Shown here piece by piece: positions 9,706 through 19,563 of a stretch of 59,957 nt of DNA. Each line of letters opens with the position of its first letter. Positions within the stretch are counted from its first letter, which is position 1. The translations under genes were made by a program, and so were the position numbers. Source of the DNA: Owenia fusiformis (Eukaryota; Annelida; Polychaeta; Sabellida; Oweniidae); assembly GCA_903813345.2 (NCBI GenBank), contig CAIIXF020000646.1, positions 1 through 59,957 on the forward strand. Reading direction: 5' to 3'. The notes under the pieces are model-generated. The model ran no database searches. It had not been told where the DNA came from and saw only the letters and a list, made by a program, of their open reading frames with translations.

Positions 9706-11815
9706 AATTTTTGAAAGTATATTTGATCAATCTGCATCGTGAATACTGGCAAGTGCGAATTTCAAACTTCAAAATGGCGTAGAATCTAAACCGGGGGTCG
9801 GATTGCAATTTTAATTTCAGATCCGGATTCCTGAGTAAATTCTACCCCTAATTCATAACTCATACTTTAAAATTGGAGATTTTTTTATTTTGACCTACAT
9901 TTCGGACACCATATCTCAAAAGTGGGTCAAAAAACTTATTGACGGCAAAATGTTACATTATTAGCACACTCTTTGCTACAAGTATACAAAATTTCGGAGA
10001 ATATCATTGAAGTGTAGTGTCAGAATCGCAAAATAAAAAAAACTATGAATTTGACCTAGATTTTGAACTAGGTATTTTGGTGTCCAAACTTTGAAGGAAA
10101 GTAGCTTTTGAGGTCCCCTTCTTCTATGGGCTTTCATTATGTTTATCTGTACTCATTCTTTATCTCGTATTTTTACACTTCAAAAAATTATTCGGTCCCA
10201 TTGATTTAACATGGGACACCAAATTTAGCGATTTTTGAGATCTCAAAACGCCATAACTTCAGAACAAGTAGTCGGACCGAAATTTGGTTTGCAGATCTAG
10301 ATTTCTGAGAAAATTCTAACCTTAATTCATAACTCATACGTTAAATTTGGAAAACTTTTTACTTTGGCCTACTTTTTGGACACCATATCTCAAAAGTGGG
10401 TCAAAATACTTTCTGACGGCAAAACGCTAACACTATTAGCATACTCTTTGCTACCTGTATACAACATTTTAAAGCAAATCATTTAAATATAGTGTCAGAA
10501 TCGCAAAAATAAGGGATAACTATAAATTTGACCTAGATTTTGACCTAGGCATTTTGGTGTCCAAATTTTGGAGCTAAGTAGCCTTTGAGGTCCCCTTCTT
10601 TAATAGCTTTCATTATATTAAGCTGTACTCAGTCTATATCTTGTATTTTACACTTCAAAAAAATCTTTTTTTTCCATTGACATAACATGGGGCACCAAAT
10701 TTAGCGATTTTTGAGCTATCAAAACGACATAAATTCCAAACCAAAAGTCGGACTTAAATTTGGTTTGCAGATTTGGATTCCTGAGAAAATTCTACCCTTA
10801 ATTCATAACTCATACGTTAAATTTGGAGAACTTTTTAGTTTGACCTACTTTTCGGACACCATATCTCAAAAGTGGGTCAAAATACTTTCTGACGGCAAAA
10901 GGCTAACACTATTAGCACACTCTTGGCTACATGTATACAAATTTTCGAAGAATATAAATAATCTGTAGTGTCAGAATCGCAAAATTAAGGAAAAACTTTG
11001 AATTTGACCTAGATTTTGACCTAGGCATTTTGGTGTCCAAATGTTTATGAAAAGAAGGTCTTGTGGTCCCTTTCTTTTATGGGCTTCCATTATGTTTAGC
11101 TGTGCTTAGTCTATATCTCGTATTTTACACTTCAAAAAAATATTTTTTCCCATTGAATTAACATGGGGCACCAAATTTAGCGATTTTTGAATTTTCAAAA
11201 CGCCATAACTTCTGAACCGGAAGTCAGATCGAAATTTGGTTTTCAGATTCTGAATCCTGACAAAATTCTACCCCTAATTCATAACATATACGTTAAATTT
11301 GGAATTTTTTTATTTTGACCTACTTTTTGGACACGCCATAACTTCCAAACCGGAGGTCGGATTGAAATTTGGTTTGCAGATTCGGATTTCTGATAAAATT
11401 CTACCCTTACTTCACAACTCATACGTTGAATTTAGAGAACTTATTATTTTGACCTACTTTTCGGACACCATATCTCAAAAGTGGGTCAAAATACTTTCTG
11501 ACGGCAAAAGGCTAACACTATTAGCACACTCTTCGCTACCTGTCTACAAAATTTGGAAACAAATCATTAAAGTGTAGTGTCAGAATCGCAAAAATAAGTT
11601 AAAACTTTGAATTTGACCTAGATTTTGACCTAGGCATTTTGGTGTCCAAATTTTTATGAAAAGAAGGTCTTGTGGTCCCTTTCTTTTATGGGCTTCCATT
11701 ATGTTTAGCTGTGCTTAGTCTATATCTCGTATTTTACACTTCAAAAAAATATTTTTTCCCATTGAATTAACATGGCGCACCAAATTTAGCGATTTTTGAA
11801 TTTTCAAAACGCCAT
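9706..11815 (+). repeat. Units: three full, one 133-bp, one full
   Basis: Unit start strings lie near 9778, 10255, 10731, 11207, 11340 and 11816. The steps are about 476 except 11207 to 11340, which is 133. The short unit joins TTTTTGGACAC directly to GCCATAACTTCC, skipping 343 bp. The same order of units occurs at 14130-16176. Confidence 0.85.
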
Positions 11816-12165
11816 AACTTCTGAACCGGTAGTCAGATCGAAATTTGGTTTTCAGATTCTGAATCCTGAGAAAATTTCCTATAAGACTGATATCCTCGAC
11901 ATTGGATTCGGTGAAATTTGTTTTGGACCTCGTTTTCGGACACTGATATCTCGAAATCGGTTTGAGATACCAAAAAACTAAATCGACCCTAGGTTTTCTA
12001 CTTTTTTATGAGGAACACAATGAAAAAAACCAGGATCAAAAATATTGAAGGACGACCGAGATAATGGGAAAAAGTGACAAAGTACTGGATTTGACCTAGT
12101 TCTTGACCTTTGACCTAGATAAAAATTTGACCTAATTTCCCAGAAAGCCAGATACATTCCCTAGT
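11816..12165 (+). repeat. Tail module, type I
   Basis: Nearly identical to 7308-7665, including GGACCTCGTTTTCGGACACT. The perfect TGACCT-T-TGACCT pair is at 12104-12116. Confidence 0.8.
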
Positions 12166-12369
12166 TAATCATGTAAGCAGCTTAAAGTAAGCTCTTCTAG
12201 TTGGTGAGAAATCTGGGAAGGAGGAAGAAGAATAATAACTAGATTTTGGAAATTGAACGAAGTTCAATTTCAGACTCCAGATCTAGACTTTTTTTTAGCC
12301 GAGTCATCCAGAATAAGCCGAGTCATCCAGAGTAAGCTGAGTCATCTAGAAAGAGATGGATAAATAAAA
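12166..12369 (+). repeat. Head module, GAA-loop palindrome version
   Basis: Contains CTAGATTTTGGAAATTGAAC, the palindrome AATTGAACGAAGTTCAATT, CAGACTCCAGATCTAGAC and three 18-20-bp copies of GAGTCATCCAGAATAAGC; one TGAGTCA lies at 12338-12344. Confidence 0.8.
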
Positions 12370-12540
12370 TAGGAAGGTAGGATAGGATAGAATAGGAAAG
12401 AACGATAGGATAGAATAAGAAAGAAGGATAGGATAGAATAGAATAGGAAGAAAGGATAGGATAGGATAGGATAGGAAGGAAAAGATATGAAGGAAGGATA
12501 GATAGGAAGGATAGGGTAGGATGAGATAGGAAGGATGGAT
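12370..12540 (+). repeat. GATAG(G) minisatellite
   Basis: Purine-rich degenerate copies of GGATAGGATA and GGAAGGATA. The minus-strand frame rich in Ser, Pro, Tyr and Ile is a by-product. The same minisatellite is at 16739-16908 and, on the other strand, 41222-41420. Confidence 0.9.
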
Positions 12541-13229
12541 GAATTTTTCAATATTTTCTTCTCTACTCTTGACTTTCTATCAGGATACCATCAGATCGAT
12601 TTTTCTCGAAATTTCAAAACGCTATCACTTCCGAACCGGAAGTTGGATCGAAATTTGGTTTTCAGATTCGGATTCCTGACAAAATTCTACCCCTAATTCA
12701 TAACTCATACGTTAAATTTGGAGATTTTTTATTTTGACCTACTTTTCGGACACGCCATAAGTTCGGAAGTCGAATTGAAATTTGGTTTGCAGATTCAGAT
12801 TCCTGACAGAATTCTACCCTTAATTCATAACTCATATATTCAATTTGGAGAACTTTTTATTTTGACCTACTTTTCGGACACCATATCTCAAAAGTGGGTC
12901 AAAATACTTTCTGACGGCAAAAGGCTAACACTATTAGCATATTCTTGGCTACATGTATACAGAATTTCGAAGAATATAATTAAAGTGTAGTGTCAGAATC
13001 GAAAAAATAAGGAAAACCTATGAATTTGACCTAGATTTTGACCTAGGCATTTCGGTGTCCAAATTGTGAAGCTAGATGGCTTTTGAGGTCCCCTTCTTTT
13101 AAAGGCTTTGATTATATGAAGCTGAACTCAGTCTATATTCCGTATTTTTCACTTCAAAAAAATATTTTTTCCCATTGACTTAACATGGGCACCAAATTTA
13201 GCGATTTTTGAGTTTTCAAAACGCCATAA
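12541..13229 (+). repeat. Post-minisatellite leader, one 133-bp unit, one full unit
   Basis: A leader with GACTTTCTATCAGGATACCA is followed by unit starts near 12626 and 12759 (133-bp step) and a full unit up to about 13230. The equivalent place in the second copy (16.9-17.6 kb) has five to six short units. Confidence 0.85.
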
Positions 13230-13565
13230 CTTCCGAACTGGAAGTCAGATCCAAATTTCGTTTTTAGATTCGGAATCCTGAGAAAATTTCCTATAAGACT
13301 AATATCCTGAACATTTGATTCGGAGAACTTTGTTTTGGACCTCGTTTTCGGACACTGATATCTCGAAATCGGTTTGAGATATCAAAAAACTAAATCGACC
13401 CTAGGTTTCCTACTTTTTTATAAGGAACACAATGAAAAAAACCCGGATCGAAAATATTGAAGGACGACCGAGAAAATCGAAAAAAGTGACAAAGTACTGG
13501 ATTTGACCTAGTTCTTGACCTTTGACCTAGATAAAAATTTGACCCAATTTCCGAGGAACTAGATT
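13230..13565 (+). repeat. Tail module, type I
   Basis: As 7308-7665. The perfect TGACCT-T-TGACCT pair is at 13516-13528. It ends in ACCCAATTTCCGAGGAAC rather than in the AATTTCCCAGAAAGCC ending of the earlier tails. Confidence 0.8.
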
Positions 13566-13632
13566 CTGAACCTAAATTGACCAACCGATTGACTTTACTG
13601 AAGACCCTATGGTTACTGAGAAAACGTGCCTG

Positions 13633-13671
<39 letters not shown>

Positions 13672-13840
13672 GAAAACTGACGAAAACAATAGACTCCAGA
13701 TTTTCAATCTGGAGTCTAATAATAAAGAAAACAGGCAAAAACAATAGACTCCAGATTTTCAATCTGGAGTCTAATAACTAGATTTGTGAAATTGAACAAG
13801 TTCAATTTAAGACTCCAGATTTATTTGACCTAGATAGATC
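13566..13840 (+). repeat. TAA run, two hairpins and head module
   Basis: A (TAA)n run near 13636-13671 is followed by two copies of a 55-bp repeat, each holding the TAGACTCCAGATT/AATCTGGAGTCTA hairpin (13690-13718 and 13745-13773). The head palindrome AATTGAACAAGTTCAATT follows. Confidence 0.85.
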
Positions 13841-14055
13841 AGTAAAGAGCTGAGTAAGTAACTGAGTAATTAGCTGAGTAAGTACCTTAGTAGTAGTTGA
13901 GTAAGTAGCTGAGTAAGTAACTGAGTAAAAAGCTGAGTAGGTAGCTGAGTAAGTACCTGAGTTAGTAGCTGAGTAAGTTGCTAAGGAAGTAATAACTAAT
14001 TAAGTAATTGAGTAAGTAGTCAAATAAGTAGCTGAGTAGGTAGAGAGGTAAAGTA
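13841..14055 (+). repeat. GCTGAGTAAGTA minisatellite, second copy
   Basis: It aligns to 9456-9705 with a 4385-bp offset and lacks about three 12-bp copies. Confidence 0.9.
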
Positions 14056-16175
14056 GGGTATGCAGGAATTTTTGAAAGTATATTTGATCAATCTGCATCG
14101 TGAATACTGGCAAGTGCGAATTTCAACTTCAAAATGACGTAGAATCTAAACCGGGGGTCGGATTGCAATTTTAATTTCAGATCCAGATTCCTGAGGAAAT
14201 TCTACCCCTAATTCATAACTCATACTTTAAAATTGGAGAACTTTTTATTTTGACCTACATTTCGGACACCATATCTCAAAAGTGGGTCAAAAACTTATTG
14301 ACGGCAAAATGTTAACATTATTAGCACACTCTTTGCTACAAGTTTACAAAATTTCGGAGAATATCATTGAAGTGTAGTGTCAGAATCGCAAAATAAAAAA
14401 AACTATGAATTTGACCTAGATTTTGAAATAGGTATTTTGGTGTCCAAACTTTGAAGGAAAGTAGCTTTTGAGGTCCCCTTCTTCTATGGGCTTTCATTAT
14501 GTTTAGCTGTACTCATTCTATATCTCGTATTTTTATACTTCAAAAAATTATTCGGTCCCATTGATTTAACATTGGGCACCAAATTTAGCGATTTTTGAGA
14601 TTTCAAAACGCCATAACTTCAGAACAAGTAGTCGGATCGAAATTTGATTTGCAGATCTAGATTTCTGAGAAAATTCTACCCTTAATTCATAACTCATACG
14701 TTAAATTTGGAAAACTTTTAACTTTGGCCTACTTTTCGGACACCATATCTCAAAAGTGGGTCAAAATACTTTCTGACGGCAAAACGCTAACACTATTAGC
14801 CTACTCTTTGCTACCTGTATACAAAATTTTAAAGCAAATCATTTAAATATAGTGTCAGAATCGCAAAAATAAGGGAAAACTATAAATTTGACCTAGATTT
14901 TGACCTAGGCATTTTGGTGTCCAAATTTTGGAGCTAAGTAGCCTTCGAGGGCCCCTTCTTTAATAGGCTTTCATTATATTAAGCTGTACTCAGTCTATAT
15001 CTCGTATTTTACACTTCAAAAAAATCTTTTTTCCCATTGACATAACATGGGGCAGCAAATTTAGCGATTTTTGAGCTTTCAAAACACCATAACTTCCGAA
15101 CAGGAGGTCGAATCAAAATTTGATTTGCAGATTCGGATTCCTGATAAAATTCTACCCCTTATTAATAACTCATACGTTACATTTGAAGATTTTTTTATTT
15201 TGACCTACTTTTGGGACACCATATCTCAAAAGTGGGTCAAAATACTTTTTGACGGCAAAAGGCTAACACTATTAGCACACTCTTGGCTACATGTATACAC
15301 AATTTCGAAGAATATAATTAAAGTGTAGTGTCAGAATCGCAAAAATAAGGAAAAGCTTCGAATTTGACCTAGATTTTGACCTAGGCATTTTGTTGTCCAA
15401 ATTTTCAAGATTAGAAGGTTTTGAGGTCCCCTTCTTTTATGGGCTTCCATTATGTTTAGCTGTACTTAGTCTATATCTCGTATTTTACACTTCAAAAAAA
15501 TATTTTTTCCCATTGACATAACATGGGGCACCAAATTTAGCGATTTTTGAGCTTTCAAAACGCCATAACTTCCGAACGGGAAGTCGGATCGAAATTTGGT
15601 TTGCAGATTCGGATTCCTGAGAAAATTCTATCCTTAATTCATAGCTCATACGTTAAATTTGGAAATTTTTTATTTTGACCTACTTTTTGGACACGCCATA
15701 ACTTCCAAACCGGAAGTCGGATCGAAATTTGGTTTGCAAATTCGGATTCCTGAGAAAATTCTATATTTAATTCATAACTCAAACGTCAAATTTTGAGAAT
15801 TTTTTATTTTGACCTACTTTTCGGACACCATATCTCAAAAATGGGGCAAAATACTTTCTGACGGCAAAAGGCTAACACGTTAAGCAGACTCTTAGCTACA
15901 TGTATACAAAATTTCGAAGAATATAATTAATCTGTTGTGTCAGAATCGCAAAAATAAGGAAAAACTTTGAATTTGACCTAGATTTTGACCTAGGCATTTT
16001 GGTGTCCAAATTTTGAAGCTAGATGGCTTATGAGGTCCCCTTCTTTTAAAAGCTTTCATTATATTTAGCTGAACTCAGACTATATTTCGTATTTTTCACT
16101 TCAAAAAAATCTTTTTTCTCATTGACTTAACATGGGCACCAAATTTAGCGATTTTTGAGCTTTCAAAACGCCATA
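14056..16175 (+). repeat. Units: three full, one short, one full (second copy)
   Basis: Start strings lie near 14135, 14615, 15093, 15567, 15708 and 16176. The short step (141) is at the same place in the order as the 133-bp step at 11207-11340, supporting a segmental duplication. Confidence 0.85.
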
Positions 16176-16510
16176 ACTTCCGAACGGGAAGTCGGATCAA
16201 AATTTGGTTTGCAGATTCGGATTCCTGAGAAAATTCTACCCTTATTTCATAGCTCATATGTTAAATTTGGAGAACTTTTTGGTTTTGACCTACTTTCAGG
16301 ACGCCATATCTCAAAATCGCGAAGAGTAATCAAAAAACGGATGGCACACTCTCGATTTGTTTTTTTCTAAGCTACATGTAGAAACTAAGATGAAGTAGTT
16401 ACGACAAACAACAACGAAGATAATTGACAGAATGTTGGTTTGACCTTGATTTGACCTAGTTCTTGACCCTTGACCTAGATAAAAAATTGACCTAATTTCC
16501 CATCATCCCA
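16176..16510 (+). repeat. Tail module, type II variant
   Basis: It carries ATATCTCAAAATCGCGAAGA and AATCAAAAAACGGATGGC, unlike the type I tail at the same place in the first copy. The TGACCT pair at 16464-16476 has one mismatch (TGACCC-T-TGACCT). Confidence 0.75.
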
Positions 16511-16738
16511 GGAACTGCCCCTAGTTGATCATGTAAGCAGCTTAAAGTAAATTCTTTTAGTTGGTGAGAAATCTGGGAAGGAGGAAGATTCTGAAAGAAT
16601 AATAATAACTAGATTTTGGAAATTGAACGAAGTTCAATTTCAGACTCCAGATCTAGACTTTTTTTAGCCGAGTCATCCAGAATAAGCCGAGTCATCCAGT
16701 ATAAGCTGAGTCATCTAGAAAGAGATGGATAAATAAAA
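16511..16738 (+). repeat. Head module, GAA-loop version
   Basis: Nearly identical to 12166-12369: AATTGAACGAAGTTCAATT, CAGACTCCAGATCTAGAC and GAGTCATCCAG copies, with TGAGTCA at 16707-16713. Confidence 0.8.
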
Positions 16739-16908
16739 AAGGAAGGTAGGATAGGATAGAATAGGAAAGAACGATAGGATAGAATAAGAAAGAAGGATAG
16801 GATAGAATAGGAAGAAAGGATAGGATAGGATAGGAAGGATAGGAAGGAAAAGATATGAAGAAAGGAAAGATAGGAAGGATAGGATAGGATGTGATAGGAA
16901 GGATGGAT
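16739..16908 (+). repeat. GATAG(G) minisatellite, second copy
   Basis: It aligns to 12370-12540 with a roughly 4.37-kb offset. Confidence 0.9.
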
Positions 16909-16992
16909 GAATTTTTCAATATTTTCTTCTCTACTCTTGACTTTCTATCAGGATACCATTAGATCGATTTTTCTCGAAATTTCAAAACGCTA

Positions 16993-17632
16993 TAACTTGG
17001 TTTGCAGATTCGGATTCCTGACAAAATTCTACCCCTAATTCATAACACATACGTTAAATTTGGAGATTTTTTATTTTGACCTACTTTTCGGACACGCCAT
17101 AACTTCCGAACCGGAAGTCGGATCGAAATTTGGTTTGCAGATCCGGATTCCTGACTGAATTCTACCCCTAATTCATAACTCATACGTTAAATTTGGAGAT
17201 TTTTTATTTTGACCTACTTTTCGGACACGCCATAACTTCCGAACCGGAAGTTGGATCGAAATTTAGTTTGCAATTCCGGATTCCTGACAAAATTCTACCC
17301 CTAATTCATAACTCATACGTTAAATTTGGAGATTTTTTATTTTGACCTACTTTTCTGACATGCCATAACTTCCGAACCGGAAGTCGGATCGAAATTTGGT
17401 TTGCAGATCCGGATTCCTGAGAAAATTCTATACCTAATTCATAACTCATACGTTAAATTTGGAGATTTTTTATTTTGATCTACTTTTCGGACACGCCATA
17501 ACTTCCGAACCGGAAGTCGGATCGAAATTTGATTTGCAGATTCGGATTCCTGACAAAATTCTACCCCTAATTCATAACTCATACGTTAAATTTGGCGAAT
17601 TTTTATTTTGACCTACTTTTCGGACACGCCAT
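16993..17632 (+). repeat. Expanded 133-bp short-unit array
   Basis: Start strings (AACTTCC) are at 17101, 17234, 17367, 17500 and 17633, exact 133-bp steps, with a truncated 108-bp unit before them (16993). The units are nearly identical to each other, more so than the 476-bp units, which points to recent local amplification. Confidence 0.9.
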
Positions 17633-18107
17633 AACTTCGGAACCGGAAGTCGAATTGAAATTTGGTTTGCAGATTCGGATTTCTGAGAAGATTCTATTCT
17701 TAATTCATAACTCACACGTTAAATTTGGAGAACTTTTTATTTTGACCTACTTTTCGGACACCATATCTCAAAAGTGGGTCAAAATACTTTCTGACGGCAA
17801 AAGGCTAACACTATTAGCGTACTCTTGGCTACATGTATACAAAATTTCGAAGAATATAATTAATCTGTAGTGTCAGAATCGCAAAAATAAGGAAAAACTT
17901 TAAATTTGACCTAGATTTTGACCTAGGCATTTTGGTGTCCAAATTTTGAAGCTAGATGGCTTTTGAGGTCCCATTCTTTTAAAAGCTTTCATTATATTTA
18001 GCTAAACTCAGTCTATATTTCATATTTTTTACTTCAAAAAAATCTTTTTTCCCATTGACTTAACATGGGCACCAAATTTAGCGATTTTTGAGCTTTAAAA
18101 ACGCCAT
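17633..18107 (+). repeat. Full 476-bp unit
   Basis: One complete unit follows the short-unit array, carrying the same motifs as the others. Confidence 0.85.
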
Positions 18108-18440
18108 AACTTCTGAACCGGAAGTCCGATCTAAATTTGGTTTTCAGATTCGGAATCCTGAGAAAATTTCCTATATGACTAATATCCTGGACATTTGATT
18201 CGGAGAACTTATTTTTGGACCTTGTTTTCGGACACTGATATCTCGAAATCGGTTTGAGATATCAAAAAACTAAATCGACCCTAGGTTTTCTACTTTTTTA
18301 TAAGGAACACAATGAAAAAAACCCGGATCAAAAATATTGAAGGACGACCGAGAAAATCGAAAAAAGTGGCAAAGTACTGGATTTGACCTAGTTCTTGACC
18401 TTTGACCTAGCTAAAAATTTGACCCAATTTCCGAGGAACT
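18108..18440 (+). repeat. Tail module, type I
   Basis: As 13230-13565, with the same CCGAGGAAC ending. The perfect TGACCT-T-TGACCT pair is at 18396-18408. Confidence 0.8.
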
Positions 18441-18716
18441 AGATTCTGGACCTAAATTGACCAAATGACTGACTTTACTGAAAACCTTATGGTTATTGAG
18501 AAAACTGGTTTAGAATAATAAGAATAAGAATAATAATAATAATAATAATAAGAAAACTGACGAAAACAATAGACTCCAGATTTTCAATCTGGAGTCTAAT
18601 AATAAAGAAAACTGACGAAAGCAATAGACTCCAGATTTTCATCTGGAGTCTAATAAAGAAAACAGGCAAAAACAATAGACTCCAGATTTTCAATCTGGAG
18701 TCTAATAATTACAATA
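18441..18716 (+). repeat. TAA run and three hairpins ending the array
   Basis: Hairpins TAGACTCCAGATT/AATCTGGAGTCTA lie at 18570-18598, 18625-18652 and 18676-18704. They are separated by nearly identical AATAAAGAAAAC(T/A)G(A/G)C(G/A)AAA spacers, making a 51-55-bp tandem repeat. Family similarity stops just after the last hairpin. Confidence 0.85.
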
Positions 18717-19024
18717 CTGAATGGAAATACTGTATTATTACGCATCTTTTTACACAAATATCCGAAAATAAAACATCTTTTTATATATTATTTTACCAAT
18801 TTCACCAAGTGTAGGTAATTCATTTAATATTTGCCATTGATTTTTTTTTCAATTCTGACAAAGTGATATGCACTGTCTTTGATGCCAATATTCTTCATCA
18901 ATTGTGATACAAATTTATATTTTTGTAATCTCAGAAGAAGGATAAGATATTGAAGTTTAATAATATGTCTGATTGAGTTGGCTTTTCAGACATTACAATT
19001 TTCAATATTATTTTAAGTCGATAC
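18717..19024. other. No exon or repeat seen
   Basis: AT-rich DNA after the array end. The next amidase exon on the minus strand would be expected here or below, but none is recognisable. Confidence 0.5.
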
Positions 19025-19194
19025 CTCATTCCCAGACTCATCCTTTAATCTTACAAGTGCTGCACATCCTGAGCTTGATCCCCCAGTCGTTCATGTATGG
19101 TCTCGTGGATTTGTTACAGGTCCACTGACAGAGGTAAAACTATTGGCAGACACACAAACATCTTCACAAACGGCCTTCCCTAAAATCCTACCAC
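19025..19194 (-). pseudogene. Amidase-signature gene, exon B (with in-frame stop)
   Basis: On the minus strand an acceptor TTTCAG at 19200-19195 opens a 170-base exon that ends at a GAG|GTAT donor (19025/19024). Joined in phase to the exon at 19415-19563, it reads GGRILGKAVCEDVC, then FTSVSGPVTNP, and then GGSSSGCAALV, the amidase-signature serine loop. Family enzymes use a Ser-cisSer-Lys triad to hydrolyse amide bonds. Nine codons before the loop's end, an in-frame TGA sits where a CGA or similar codon is expected (HT-stop-TTGGSSSG), consistent with a C-to-T change at CpG. With no recognisable further exons this is a broken or partial gene, kept with its introns and so not a retrocopy. Confidence 0.8.
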
Positions 19195-19245
19195 CTGAAA
19201 CATATATTCTACCACCATAAGTACTGTACATATTAGTTAACCAAA

Positions 19246-19370
19246 TATATCAAATATGTGCTTCTAAAATCCTTGTATTAACAGTTAACCAAATATATCA
19301 AATAACATGTGCTTCTAAAATCCTTGTATTAACAGTAGAATCAAAGTTAGGAATTAATAATTCAGATGGT
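19246..19370 (-). pseudogene. Duplicated amidase exon fragments inside the intron
   Basis: On the minus strand, 19370-19311 reads SELLIPNFDSTVNTRILEA, aligning with the end of the neighbouring exon (FEGYIPEFDATVVTRVLEA). It has no GT donor after it. The last 24 bases of this fragment, with 24 bases of flank, are repeated again at 19236-19284 (48-52-bp tandem duplication). These are decayed extra copies of exon A. Confidence 0.75.
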
Positions 19371-19414
19371 GTTGAGTAACTACAAACATGGGCTAGGACT
19401 TCTGTGAGAATTAC

Positions 19415-19563
19415 CTGCTTCTAATACTCTCGTAACAACAGTAGCGTCAAATTCAGGGATGTATCCTTCAAATGTTTTACTGTCATTTGTCATTGGAACG
19501 CCTGCTACAGCAATGTTGTCTTTAATTGCAACAGCTTTACCCTCAACTTGCCATCTTCGGATC
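19415..19563 (-). pseudogene. Amidase-signature gene, exon A
   Basis: A 149-base exon lies between an AAAG| acceptor (19565-19564) and a GCAG|GTAATT donor (19415/19414). It encodes WQVEGKAVAIKDNIAVAGVP, then MTNDSKTFEGYIPEFDATVV and TRVLEAG. This is the N-terminal core of amidase-signature enzymes, and the Lys in AIKDN is the catalytic lysine of the family. It joins in phase 1 to exon B. The frame is intact here. The closest types I know of are the soluble, GatA-like amidases rather than membrane FAAH. No upstream exon was identified up to 20 kb. Confidence 0.8.

Larger units (their letters stand above)
6207..18716 (+). repeat. Composite TGACCT-family array (whole)
   Basis: A 12.5-kb block is made almost entirely of one repeat family. 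The basic unit is 476 bp (CATAACTTCCGAACCGG at its start, TTTGACCTAC in its middle, TTCTGACGGCAAAAGGCT, then ATTTTGACCTAGG). A 133-bp short form corresponds to the first part of the unit. Runs of units end in a distinct tail module and are introduced by a head module with or without minisatellite. The segment from the hairpin at 9354 to 13690 recurs from 13690 to 18570, so the block contains a tandem duplication of about 4.4-4.9 kb. Parts are listed below. The small open frames of 60-92 codons that recur in the units are shared by descent and I do not regard them as genes. Confidence 0.9.

Noticed and set aside
12370-16908. Minus-strand proteins rich in Ser, Pro, Tyr and Ile over the GATAG minisatellites
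   Set aside because: They are direct translations of a purine-rich simple repeat.
6811-17870. Recurring 60-92-codon open frames in the 476-bp units (for example at 6811, 10711, 11299, 12718, 15071, 17592), with similar translations
   Set aside because: The frames are shared because the DNA is repeated. Copies differ freely at amino-acid-changing positions, many units have stops or shifted frames, and there are no gene signals around them.
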